Source of the DNA: Actinobacteria bacterium OK074
GTDB taxonomy: Bacteria; Actinomycetota; Actinomycetes; Streptomycetales; Streptomycetaceae
Assembly (NCBI GenBank): GCA_001298575.1
Contig: LJCV01000099.1
Span: forward strand, 1-64,000
Reading direction: 5' to 3'
Length of the DNA stretch: 64,000 nucleotides
Position numbers and translations under genes: made by a program. This document shows, piece by piece, positions 26,618 through 34,415 of the stretch; within the stretch, counting starts at the first letter, position 1, and the number at the start of each line of letters is the position of its first letter. The notes beneath the pieces are model-generated. The model ran no database searches and had not been told where the DNA came from. It saw nothing but the letters and a program-made list of their open reading frames with translations.

Positions 26618-26991
26618 CCGGGTCATTCTTGGGCCGGTATTTTCGGGCGCGATCGTAGGTATTTCGGCCACGCGCAGGGAATCCCGTCGCGATTTTCCGT
26701 CCGTAATCGGAATCGCGTCTTCGGCCGACCATCCGCCTCACCCGTCACCGCCCTTTCCTGAACCGGGCCGGTCCCGCACCTCCCGCGCCCGCCTGACCGG
26801 CGCCGGAGCGGAACAACCGCGGCGCGCCCCCGCGCCCCTCCGCCCAGGGGCGCACTTTCGGTCATTCACCCGTCGGCCACCGCAAAGCCCATTGGAAAGG
26901 CCGGAAAAGCCCCCTAAGCTCGGCCTCACGACGGCGATTCCCGCCAATTCCGCACGCGTCCTCGCCGGTCGTTCCCCGCTCGACCCAAGCC

Positions 26992-27028
26992 CTGCGCACC
27001 CCCCAAAGTTCTGCGCACCCCCCAGGTT
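26992..27028. repeat. Tandem repeat in RiPP upstream region
   Basis: CTGCGCACCCCCCA is repeated at 26992 and 27011 with diverged tails (19- and 18-base units), and a partial third copy begins CTGAGCA. Confidence 0.7.
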
Positions 27029-27203
27029 CTGAGCATCTCCGAGTTCCGCGCTCCACGCTCCGTGCACCCCCACGCCGCTTTCCGGCACGGCCGCGGCAAC
27101 CGCGTCACCTCGAACACTTCTGGTTGAGCACTTCCGGCTGGTCCCTTACGGGTCCTTCGCCGGTCCCTCGCGTCCTCGGCACGCCCCGACAGGAGGTGAA
27201 CCC

Positions 27204-29057
27204 ATGTCCCACGCCGTCCAGGCACCCGCGTTCGCCACCCTGCACCCCGGTCGCGCGGTCGAGACGCGGCTGGTGGACGGCCGGCTCCAGGCGGTGGCCT
27301 GGGACCTGGCCGCGGACGTACGGCACACCCTGACGACCGGCCCGCACGGCGTGAACCTGAGCGAGATCGAACCGGACGGCGGCCACGTCTGGTGGTTCGA
27401 CACGGACGGCACCGAAGGCACCGAAGGCACCGAAGGCACCGAAGACGCCGAAGCCGCTGACGACACCGGCGGCACCGACAGCGCTGACGGCACCGACGAG
27501 GGCCAATGGCTGCGCACCCCCTTCACCGGCGGCCCCGCCCACCCCGCCCTACGGGACCTGCCGCGCGGCCGCCCCTACGGCATCGCCTTCGACGCCACGG
27601 GCGCCACCGCCGCCGTAGGCATCGGCGTCGACGGCACCACCCGCTGCTACACGGGCACCCCGGGCGGCCCGGCCCGGCTGCTCGGCACCGCGTCCGGCTA
27701 CCTCAGCCCGGTCGACCTGACCCCGGACGGCCGCCTGCTCGCCCTCGCGGGGACGCCCGACGGCCCCGACGCGGTCGTCCTGTGGCCCTGCGACGGCACC
27801 ACCGCCCCCACCGCGCTGTCCGCCGGACCGGGGGAGCGGATCTGGCCCATGGAGTTCCGGCCCGACCCCACCGCCGGGCCCGAACTCCTCCTGGTCGTCG
27901 CGCGGGCCGACACGTACACCGTGGCCGTGTGGCGGCCCGAGGCGGAGGAGCGCCCGCGGCCCGTGCCCGGTCTCTCGTTCCCCTCGGAGATCTCCGCCCG
28001 CTGGTACGGCACCGGCCGCGGCGTCCTCGTCCAGCACGAACACGCGGGCCGCAGCCGTCTGCTCACCGCCGGCCTCGACAGCCGGACCCTGGCCCAACTC
28101 CCCGTCCCCGGCGGCACGGTCCACGACGTGGCCGTGGCGCCCGACGGCACCCTGCACTGCGTGTGGAGCAGTTCGGCCGTGCCGCCCCGGACCCTCCTCC
28201 TGCGGCCCGATGACCCCTCCGGCGGGTCGTGGGAGGAGTCCGGCGAGGCGGACCCGGTACGGCCCGGCGAGCGCTGGACACCGCGGCCGTACGGGCCCGT
28301 CCACAGCTTCGTCACCACCCCGCCCGGGGACGGCCCCTGGCCCGCCCTCTTCCTGGTGCACGGCGGCCCCGCCACCCACGACCGCGACGCGTACGACCCG
28401 CGGGTCGGCCTCTTCACGGACGCGGGATACGCGGTCGTGCGGACCAACTACCGGGGCTCCACCGGCTACGGGACCCGCTGGCGGCACGACTGGGGCCACC
28501 GGGTCGGCCTGGCGCAGCTCGACGACCTGGCCGCGGTGCGCGCCGACCTCGTGGCCGCGGGCGTGGCCGACCCCGACCGCACCGGCCTGTGCGGCTTCTC
28601 CTGGGGCGGCTACCTGGCCCTGCTCGCCCTCGGTGCCCAGCCCGCCCTGTGGTCGCTGGGCATGGCCGCCCACCCGATCGCCGACTACGTGGCCGCCCAC
28701 CACGCCACCACCCCCGCCCTGCGCGCCGTCGACCGAGAACTGTTCGGCGGCGGCCCCGACGACGTGCCCGAGCGCTACCGGGCCGCCTCCCCGCTGACGT
28801 ACGCGGCGGCCGTACGGGCCCCGGTCCTGCTGGTCGCCTCGCCCACCGACGACCGCTGCCCGCCCGACCAGGTGGAGCGGTACGCGAAGGAACTCCGCGG
28901 CCTCGCGGTGCCCCACGAGGTGGTCTGGGTCGACGGCGGCCACACCAGCCGCCGCGACGCCGACCACGCGCGCGTGCTCGCCACGATGCTGCGGTTCGCC
29001 GCGAGCGCCTGGCGCGCCTCGCCCCCCAACCGTCCGGCCGCGCCCGCAGCCGGATGA
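27204..29057 (+). CDS. S9 prolyl-oligopeptidase family peptidase in RiPP operon
   Basis: 617-residue serine peptidase. An N-terminal beta-propeller-like region (residues about 20-370) is followed by an alpha/beta-hydrolase domain with nucleophile GFSWGGY, an acidic residue in ASPTDDRCPP and the catalytic His in VDGGHTSRRDADH. There is no signal peptide, so it should be cytoplasmic. The start is fixed by AGGAGGTGA, fully complementary to 16S rRNA. It precedes a 48-codon peptide gene by 32 bases. I infer that it removes the leader or trims the modified peptide; prolyl oligopeptidases do this for several RiPPs. A GTE repeat (27408-27443) inserts a flexible acidic loop in the propeller. Confidence 0.9.
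   Translation: MSHAVQAPAFATLHPGRAVETRLVDGRLQAVAWDLAADVRHTLTTGPHGVNLSEIEPDGGHVWWFDTDGTEGTEGTEGTEDAEAADDTGGTDSADGTDEGQWLRTPFTGGPAHPALRDLPRGRPYGIAFDATGATAAVGIGVDGTTRCYTGTPGGPARLLGTASGYLSPVDLTPDGRLLALAGTPDGPDAVVLWPCDGTTAPTALSAGPGERIWPMEFRPDPTAGPELLLVVARADTYTVAVWRPEAEERPRPVPGLSFPSEISARWYGTGRGVLVQHEHAGRSRLLTAGLDSRTLAQLPVPGGTVHDVAVAPDGTLHCVWSSSAVPPRTLLLRPDDPSGGSWEESGEADPVRPGERWTPRPYGPVHSFVTTPPGDGPWPALFLVHGGPATHDRDAYDPRVGLFTDAGYAVVRTNYRGSTGYGTRWRHDWGHRVGLAQLDDLAAVRADLVAAGVADPDRTGLCGFSWGGYLALLALGAQPALWSLGMAAHPIADYVAAHHATTPALRAVDRELFGGGPDDVPERYRAASPLTYAAAVRAPVLLVASPTDDRCPPDQVERYAKELRGLAVPHEVVWVDGGHTSRRDADHARVLATMLRFAASAWRASPPNRPAAPAAG
27408..27443 (+). repeat. Four 9-bp repeats encoding Gly-Thr-Glu
   Basis: GGCACCGAA four times without interruption, in frame inside the S9 peptidase gene. 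Copy-number change would alter only the loop length. Confidence 0.9.
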
Positions 29058-29089
29058 AGTCAAATCCCCCTAGAAGAAAGGAACATGCG

Positions 29090-29236
29090 ATGAAGCGACG
29101 CAGCGTTCAGAACGACCCGATCAGCACCCCCGAGCGGGACCGTGGCGCGGTGGTTTCCGCGTTCACGATCGACATCACGAAGGCCGCCCCGGTCAAGCCG
29201 GCCACGGCCCTGGTGAAGCCCGCCACCAAGAAGTGA
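29090..29236 (+). CDS. Putative RiPP precursor peptide, 48 aa
   Basis: A small gene with a strong AAAGGAA ribosome binding site, between the S9 peptidase and the radical SAM gene. The peptide starts MKRRSVQNDPISTPERDRG, a charged leader-like half. It continues with the hydrophobic/Thr-rich AVVSAFTIDITKAAP and ends in VKPAT-AL-VKPAT-KK, a duplicated pentapeptide with two terminal Lys. It has no Cys, Trp or His, so thioether, lanthionine or thiazole (Cys-derived) chemistry is excluded. The many Val, Ile, Thr, Pro and Ala carbons fit C-methylation. Assignment as the substrate is inference from position, size and the perfect hairpin that follows. Confidence 0.75.
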   Translation: MKRRSVQNDPISTPERDRGAVVSAFTIDITKAAPVKPATALVKPATKK

Positions 29237-29242
29237 GCACCC

Positions 29243-29277
29243 GCTGCTCCGGGGCGCACCGCGCGCCCCGGAGCAGC
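29243..29277 (+). terminator. Attenuator-like hairpin after precursor gene
   Basis: 15-bp perfect stem (29243-29257 with 29263-29277), loop ACCGC, six bases after the precursor stop and 50 before the radical SAM start. Partial termination here would give more precursor than enzyme mRNA, a common RiPP arrangement. Confidence 0.8.
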
Positions 29278-29327
29278 ATCCGCCCCCCGACGCCGTACGC
29301 CACTGGCTCCGACGGAAGTGACCACTC

Positions 29328-31262
29328 ATGCGGATCGTTCTCGTGCAAATGCCGTGGGGCGCGCTCGACATGCCGTCGCTGGCGCTCGGCATCCTGCACG
29401 CCGTCGCCGCCGAACGCGGCCATGACGTCGAAGTCCGTTACGCCAACCTGGACTTCGCCGACTGGGTCGCCGAACGCACCGGGTTCGGCCTCGACGACTA
29501 CGCCTACTTCTGCGAGGAGTCGTACTTCCAGGGCACGGGCGACTGGGCGTTCGCCGGCGCCCTGTACGGCGACGACCCGGACGACAGCGACCAACTCGGG
29601 CCGGAGAACGCCGAGTTCGCCGACTACTTCCGCTTCCTCACGGCCAACGGCGCCGGCGAACGCGAACGCGCCCTGGCCCGCGCGACCCGCGCCGTCGCCC
29701 CCGAGTTCATCGCCCGCCTGGCCGCCGAACTCGCCGCCGACCCACCCGACTTGGTCGGTTTCACCACCACCTTCCAGCAGAACACCGCGAGCCTCGCCGC
29801 CGCCCGTGTCCTTAAGGAGCTGTGCCCCGGCGTCCGCGTGGTGTTCGGCGGGGCCAACTGCGACGGCCCGCAGGGCGCGGCCCTGCACCGCAACTTCCCC
29901 TTCCTCGACCACGTCGTCCGCGGCGAGGGCGAGGCGGCCTTCCCCGCGCTCCTTGACGCGCTGGCCGCCGGAGAGTCCGACCTGTCCGCCGTCCCCGGAC
30001 TGTGCTGGCGCGACGCCTCGGGCGCCTCGGTGGCCAACCCGATGGCGACCCGCCCGCTGCCGCCCGCCGTCCTGCGCGCCCCCCGCTTCGACGGCTTCTA
30101 CGACCGGCTCGACGCCTCCGTCGCGGCCCGCTGGGTCGAACCCAAACTGGTGGTCGAGGGCTCCCGCGGCTGCTGGTGGGGCGAGAAGCACCACTGCACG
30201 TTCTGCGGACTCAACGGCTCGTCCATGGAGTTCCGCAGCAAACAGCCCGCGGACTTCCTCGCCGAGGTGCTCGCCCTCACCGAACGCCACCAGCTCCTGG
30301 ACGTGTACGTCGTCGACAACATCCTCGACATGGGCTACTTCGACACCGTGCTGCGCGCCCTCGCCGACCTCCCCGTCGACCTGCGGCTGCACTTCGAGAT
30401 CAAGGCCAACCTCCGCCGCGACCAGTTCCAGATCCTCGCCGACTCCGGCGCGGTCCAGGTCCAGCCCGGCATCGAGAGCCTGAGCACGCGGGTGCTGCGC
30501 ATCATGGACAAGGGCGTGACCGGCTGCCAGAACGTCCGCGCGCTGCGCGACGCCCAGAGCGCCGGGGTCTCCGTCACCTGGAACTACCTCTACGGCTTCC
30601 CCGGCGAACAGGCCGCGCACTACGAGCCGTTGATCAGCCAACTGCCCCTGCTGCACCACCTCGACCCGCCCGCCGCGGCCTGCCGGATCGTCATCGAACG
30701 CTTCAGCCCCTACTACGACCGCCCCGAGCTGGGCTTCGACATCACCCGCCCCGCCTTCCAGTACGGCGAGACCTACCGGCTGCCCGCGGGTGAACTCGCC
30801 GACCTGGCCTACGTGTTCACCGCCCCGCTGCGCGGCATCGACACCACGCTCGGCGGCACACTCACCGAGGCGGTCGAGACCTGGCGGGCCCAGTACCCCG
30901 ACAGCCGCCTCACCTTCGAGGACACCGGCGAGCGGATCGTGCTGGTCAACACCCGGCCCGCCTACGACTGGCGGGTGACCGAACTGACCGACCCCGTCGA
31001 ACTCGCGCTCTTCCGGCTCCTGCACCGGCCCCGCTCGGCCGCCGCGCTCGCCGCCCGGATCCCCGGCGGCGCCGCCGTCGTCACCCCGCTTATCCGGCGC
31101 TGGACCGAACTGGGCCTGCTCTTCCACGACGACGGCAGCTGCCTCCAGGTCGCCGTCGAGTCCGACAACCAGACGCTGATGCGGGTCGAACACCGCCACC
31201 GACCCGAGGAAGCGACCGACTCCGGGAGCAGGGAGGCGCAGGATGCCGTCACCGTCGGCTGA
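29328..31262 (+). CDS. B12-type radical SAM RiPP C-methyltransferase
   Basis: 644 residues. An N-terminal cobalamin-binding-like Rossmann domain (MRIVLVQMPWGALDMPSLALG, then DLVGFTTTFQQN and VVFGGANCDGP, residues 1-200) is followed by a radical SAM barrel. The iron-sulfur motif is GCWWGEKHHCTFCGLN, Cys282, Cys290 and Cys293 (C-x7-C-x2-C), the unusual spacing of the family annotated as RiPP maturation radical SAM C-methyltransferase. The last 120 residues resemble a small winged-helix domain that might bind the leader. Expected reaction: SAM- and cobalamin-dependent methylation of unactivated carbons of the precursor. It overlaps the next gene by 20 bases. Confidence 0.9.
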   Translation: MRIVLVQMPWGALDMPSLALGILHAVAAERGHDVEVRYANLDFADWVAERTGFGLDDYAYFCEESYFQGTGDWAFAGALYGDDPDDSDQLGPENAEFADYFRFLTANGAGERERALARATRAVAPEFIARLAAELAADPPDLVGFTTTFQQNTASLAAARVLKELCPGVRVVFGGANCDGPQGAALHRNFPFLDHVVRGEGEAAFPALLDALAAGESDLSAVPGLCWRDASGASVANPMATRPLPPAVLRAPRFDGFYDRLDASVAARWVEPKLVVEGSRGCWWGEKHHCTFCGLNGSSMEFRSKQPADFLAEVLALTERHQLLDVYVVDNILDMGYFDTVLRALADLPVDLRLHFEIKANLRRDQFQILADSGAVQVQPGIESLSTRVLRIMDKGVTGCQNVRALRDAQSAGVSVTWNYLYGFPGEQAAHYEPLISQLPLLHHLDPPAAACRIVIERFSPYYDRPELGFDITRPAFQYGETYRLPAGELADLAYVFTAPLRGIDTTLGGTLTEAVETWRAQYPDSRLTFEDTGERIVLVNTRPAYDWRVTELTDPVELALFRLLHRPRSAAALAARIPGGAAVVTPLIRRWTELGLLFHDDGSCLQVAVESDNQTLMRVEHRHRPEEATDSGSREAQDAVTVG

Positions 31263-31878
31263 CGCGGAACTGTGGCGGGACTACGACCCCGTCGCGCGAC
31301 GGCTGCCCGGCATGAGCCTCGGCAGCCGGGCGCTCGGCGCTCCCGCCGGGGACGTCGTCACCGCCCTGCACACCGAGGGCGTGCGCTGCCTGCGGCTGCC
31401 GGAGCCCGTGCGGCTGTGCGCCGACGCGCCCGCCGCCGTGGCCCACGCCCTGCGGCTCGTCCGGGAGGCCACCGGCCGGGGCCTGGCCGTGCTGTGGGAC
31501 GCGGACTGCGACGACGGCTGCGCCGGGCGGCGCCTGTACGACCACCTGTATCCGCCCCGGCAGGTGCACGGCGCCCCGGCGGACACGGCGGAGCGGTGGC
31601 GGGCCACCTACTTCCCGGCCAAGTGCGTCTACCGGCGCGGCCCCGGTTTCGTCGAGGTCCGCGACCGCCGCTTCGGCACCCTCGAACTCATCACCGTCGA
31701 CGAGGCCGCCCACCTCGACAGCCTCGACGCGCTCACCGAGGGCGTCCCCACCGGCCAACTGCCCGACGCCGTACGGCGGGACTTCGCCGACGCCGCGCTG
31801 ACCGCGGAGCACGCGGGCCGCACCTGGTGGCTGCCGACGCGGGTGCGCCGCTGGCCCTTCCCGTCCCTGACCGTCTAG
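31243..31878 (+). CDS. DUF5825-like protein of RiPP operon
   Basis: 211 residues, translationally coupled to the radical SAM gene (20-base overlap, GGGAGG before its ATG). It is soluble, with no signal or membrane segment. Visible blocks are VRCLRLPEPVRL, LRLVREATGRGLAVLWDADCDDGCAGRRLYDHLYPPRQV and the C-terminal RTWWLPTRVRRWPF. I recall a family of unknown function (DUF5825) with this form found next to radical SAM RiPP enzymes, but I could not check this. A role as partner or peptide carrier for the methyltransferase is a guess from strict coupling. Confidence 0.7.
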   Translation: MPSPSADAELWRDYDPVARRLPGMSLGSRALGAPAGDVVTALHTEGVRCLRLPEPVRLCADAPAAVAHALRLVREATGRGLAVLWDADCDDGCAGRRLYDHLYPPRQVHGAPADTAERWRATYFPAKCVYRRGPGFVEVRDRRFGTLELITVDEAAHLDSLDALTEGVPTGQLPDAVRRDFADAALTAEHAGRTWWLPTRVRRWPFPSLTV

Positions 31879-31933
31879 CCCGTCCGGTCCTGTCCGGTCC
31901 AACAAGGCCGCCGCGGCCGCAGAGGAGATGCCC

Positions 31934-33133
31934 ATGACCACCGAGGTCGACGACGCGAGCGCACGGATCTCGGCGTTCATCCGCGACCCCTACCCGACCC
32001 TCGCCCGCATCCGCGACGCCTCCGCCGTGTCCGTCCTGGAGTACGAGAACGGCCTGCCGGTGTGGATCGTCACACGGTACGACGACGTCACCGCCGCCCT
32101 GAAGGACCCGCGGCTGGGCCAGGACGTGCGCGGCAGCCAGGCCATCGCCGACCGGCGGGCACCCGGCGTCGTCCTCGGCTCCGACGTGGTGCACATGCTC
32201 AACAGCGATCCGCCCGACCACACCCGGCTGCGCCGCCTGATCCAGGGCGTCTTCACCCGCAGGCGGGTGGACGCGATGCGCCCCATGGTCGCCGGCCTCG
32301 CGGGCGGCCTGCTGGACGGGCTGCGCGACCGGGACCGCTTCGACGTCGTGACGGACTTCGCCTTCCCGCTGCCCATCATGATCATCTGCACGCTCCTCGG
32401 CTTCCCGCCCGAGGACCTGCACTCCTACCGCACCTGGTCGACCGCGATCCTCACCCACGGCGGCGCCACCTCCTTCGAACAGGCCACGACGGAGATGAAC
32501 GACTACCTGCGCGGCCTGATGACCGCCCGCCGCGCGGCGCCCCAGGACGACATCCTCAGCGACCTGGTGGCCGCCTGCGACGCCGGAGACCTCACCGAGC
32601 AGGAGGTCTTCGCCATGGTCTTCCTGCTGCTGATCGGCGGCCACGAGACCACCGTCAACCTCCTCGGCACCGCCACCCTCGCCCTCCTGCACCACCCCGA
32701 CCAGCTCGCCTGGCTGCGCGCACACCCCGCCGCGATGCCCATGGCCGTCGACGAGTTCCTGCGCTACGAGTCACCCGTGAGCATGGCCACCCTGCGCTTC
32801 ACCCACGAGGCGGTGACCGTCGACGACGTGGAGATCCCCGGCGGCGAACTCGTCCTGCTCTCCCTCGGCGGCGCCAACCGCGACCCGAACCGCTTCCCGG
32901 ACCCCGACCGGCTGGTCCTGGACCGCAACGACCCCGGCCACCTCGCCTTCGGCCAGGGACTGCACCGCTGCCTCGGCTCCTTCCTCGGCAAACTGGAGAG
33001 CGAGGTCGCCCTGGCCGGCCTCCTCGACGGCTTCCCCCACCTCGAACTCGCCGCCGACGAGGGGACGTTGCCGTGGCGCAACACGATCATGCTGCGCGGG
33101 CTTGAATCGTTGCCGGTGGCTGCGCATGGCTAG
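31934..33133 (+). CDS. Cytochrome P450
   Basis: 399-residue soluble bacterial P450. The oxygen-activating I-helix is LLLIGGHETTVN. The ERR-type region includes EFLRYESPV. The haem loop FGQGLHRCLGSFLGKLE has the axial Cys at residue 346. AGAGGAG is six bases before the ATG at 31934, which I prefer over the ATG at 31928. It lies in the RiPP operon, 55 bases after the DUF5825-like gene, and is expected to hydroxylate or cross-link the peptide. The next gene overlaps its stop by eight bases. No ferredoxin gene is nearby, so redox partners come from elsewhere. Confidence 0.93.
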   Translation: MTTEVDDASARISAFIRDPYPTLARIRDASAVSVLEYENGLPVWIVTRYDDVTAALKDPRLGQDVRGSQAIADRRAPGVVLGSDVVHMLNSDPPDHTRLRRLIQGVFTRRRVDAMRPMVAGLAGGLLDGLRDRDRFDVVTDFAFPLPIMIICTLLGFPPEDLHSYRTWSTAILTHGGATSFEQATTEMNDYLRGLMTARRAAPQDDILSDLVAACDAGDLTEQEVFAMVFLLLIGGHETTVNLLGTATLALLHHPDQLAWLRAHPAAMPMAVDEFLRYESPVSMATLRFTHEAVTVDDVEIPGGELVLLSLGGANRDPNRFPDPDRLVLDRNDPGHLAFGQGLHRCLGSFLGKLESEVALAGLLDGFPHLELAADEGTLPWRNTIMLRGLESLPVAAHG

Positions 33134-34367
33134 TCCCACCCGGCCGGTCGGCCGGCTCCGCCCCCGCATCAGCCTGCTCCCGCTGCGTTTTCGTGGCTAC
33201 CGGCTGCTGATCGTCGGTCAGGCCGCCTCCGAGTTCGGCAATGCCTTCCAGATCGTCGCGCTGCCGCTGCTCGTCTACTCGTTCGCGGGCGGTGCCGGTG
33301 CGCTGAGTCTGGTGATCGCCGCGTACGGGGCGGGGCGGCTGGCGGCCACTCCGCTCGGCGGGATCCTCGCCGACCGGGTCGGGGCCTGGCGGGTGATGAT
33401 GGCCGCCGACCTCGGCCGGCTGCTGGCCACCGGGGCGCTCGCCGCCGTCGCGGCCCTGCGGGTGGAGAGCTTCGTCCTGATCGGCGTTCTCACCTGCCTG
33501 GTCGGGCTCGGCGCGGGCCTGTTCCTGCCCGCCGCCTGGGCCGTCACCCCCAGCCTGCTGCCCCAGGACGACCTGCACGCGGGCAACTCCCTCAACCAGA
33601 CGGTCAACTTCGCCGCCGGACTGATCGGCCCCGCGGTCGCCGGACCCGTGGTCGCCTGGGTGAACCCGGCCGTCGCCCTCACCGTCGACGCGCTGACCTT
33701 CGCCGTCTCCGCGGTCACCCTGCTCATGATCGGCCGCGGCGGCTTCGCGACCACGGCCAAGGAGGTCGCCCAACGGGCCGCCGTGCCCCGCAACTTCACC
33801 ATGCTGCTGCGCGAATCCGCGCTGCTGCGCACGGTGTTGACCGTCACCGTCGTCGCCAACCTGATGATGGGCGGCATGAGCCGGGTCGCGCTGCCCTCGC
33901 TGGCCACCCACGACCTGCACACGGGCGCGATCGGCCTCGGCGGACTGCTCGCCGCGTACACCGGGGGCGCGCTGGTCGGCGGCCTGGTCTCCGCGGGCCT
34001 GGGCGACCTGCGCTCCCGGGGCCGCCCCGCGGTGGGCTGCGGGCTGCTGATGGGAGCGGCGATCACCCTGGTGCCGTTCACCGGGCTGTGGGGAGCGGTG
34101 GCGGCGCTGTGCGTCGCGGGCGGCGCGAGCACGGTCCTCAACGTCATGATCATCACCGGCATCCAGCGCGGCACCCCGCCCGCGCTGCTGGCCCGGGTCA
34201 TGGCCGCGGTCACCTTCTGCGGCCTGGCCATCTTCCCGCTGTCGGTGATCGTGGTGGGCGCCGCGGTGGACGCCTTCGGCAGCCACGTCGTCTTCGTGGC
34301 GACGGGGGTGTCGCTGCTGGCGGCCTTCGGATTCGCCTCCACCCGACGGGAGTTGCGGGAGATGTGA
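33126..34367 (+). CDS. MFS transporter, probable RiPP exporter
   Basis: 413-residue major facilitator with about twelve helices. It begins FRGYRLLIVGQAASEFGNAFQIVALPLLVYSF and has the loop motif GGILADRVGAWRVMMAADLGR, as in the MFS_3/enterobactin-exporter-like group. The ATG at 33126 overlaps the P450 stop, giving translational coupling. As the last gene of the operon it probably exports the finished product and may give self-protection. It is closed by a bidirectional terminator at 34373-34401. Confidence 0.9.
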   Translation: MASPTRPVGRLRPRISLLPLRFRGYRLLIVGQAASEFGNAFQIVALPLLVYSFAGGAGALSLVIAAYGAGRLAATPLGGILADRVGAWRVMMAADLGRLLATGALAAVAALRVESFVLIGVLTCLVGLGAGLFLPAAWAVTPSLLPQDDLHAGNSLNQTVNFAAGLIGPAVAGPVVAWVNPAVALTVDALTFAVSAVTLLMIGRGGFATTAKEVAQRAAVPRNFTMLLRESALLRTVLTVTVVANLMMGGMSRVALPSLATHDLHTGAIGLGGLLAAYTGGALVGGLVSAGLGDLRSRGRPAVGCGLLMGAAITLVPFTGLWGAVAALCVAGGASTVLNVMIITGIQRGTPPALLARVMAAVTFCGLAIFPLSVIVVGAAVDAFGSHVVFVATGVSLLAAFGFASTRRELREM

Positions 34368-34372
34368 GGCGA

Positions 34373-34401
34373 GCGGGGGCACCGTCGGCCGGTGCCCCCG
34401 C
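34373..34401. terminator. Bidirectional terminator
   Basis: 12-bp perfect stem (34373-34384 with 34390-34401), five-base loop TCGGC, between the convergent exporter and idonate dehydrogenase genes. Confidence 0.88.
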
Positions 34402-34415
34402 CCACAACCGCCCCG

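Larger units (their letters stand above)
26520..27203. other. Long non-coding region upstream of the RiPP operon
   Basis: 684 bases with lower GC than the rest of the window and no frame with Streptomyces codon bias. It contains heptamer direct repeats at 26600-26617, a tandem repeat at 26992-27028 and a perfect Shine-Dalgarno at its end. It probably holds the promoter and control sites of the operon that starts at 27204. I could not place a -35/-10 pair with confidence. Confidence 0.6.

Noticed and set aside
26574..27032. 152-codon frame in the long intergenic region before the RiPP operon
   Set aside because: Its codon use lacks the strong third-position GC bias of real genes here, and there is no ribosome binding site or similarity.
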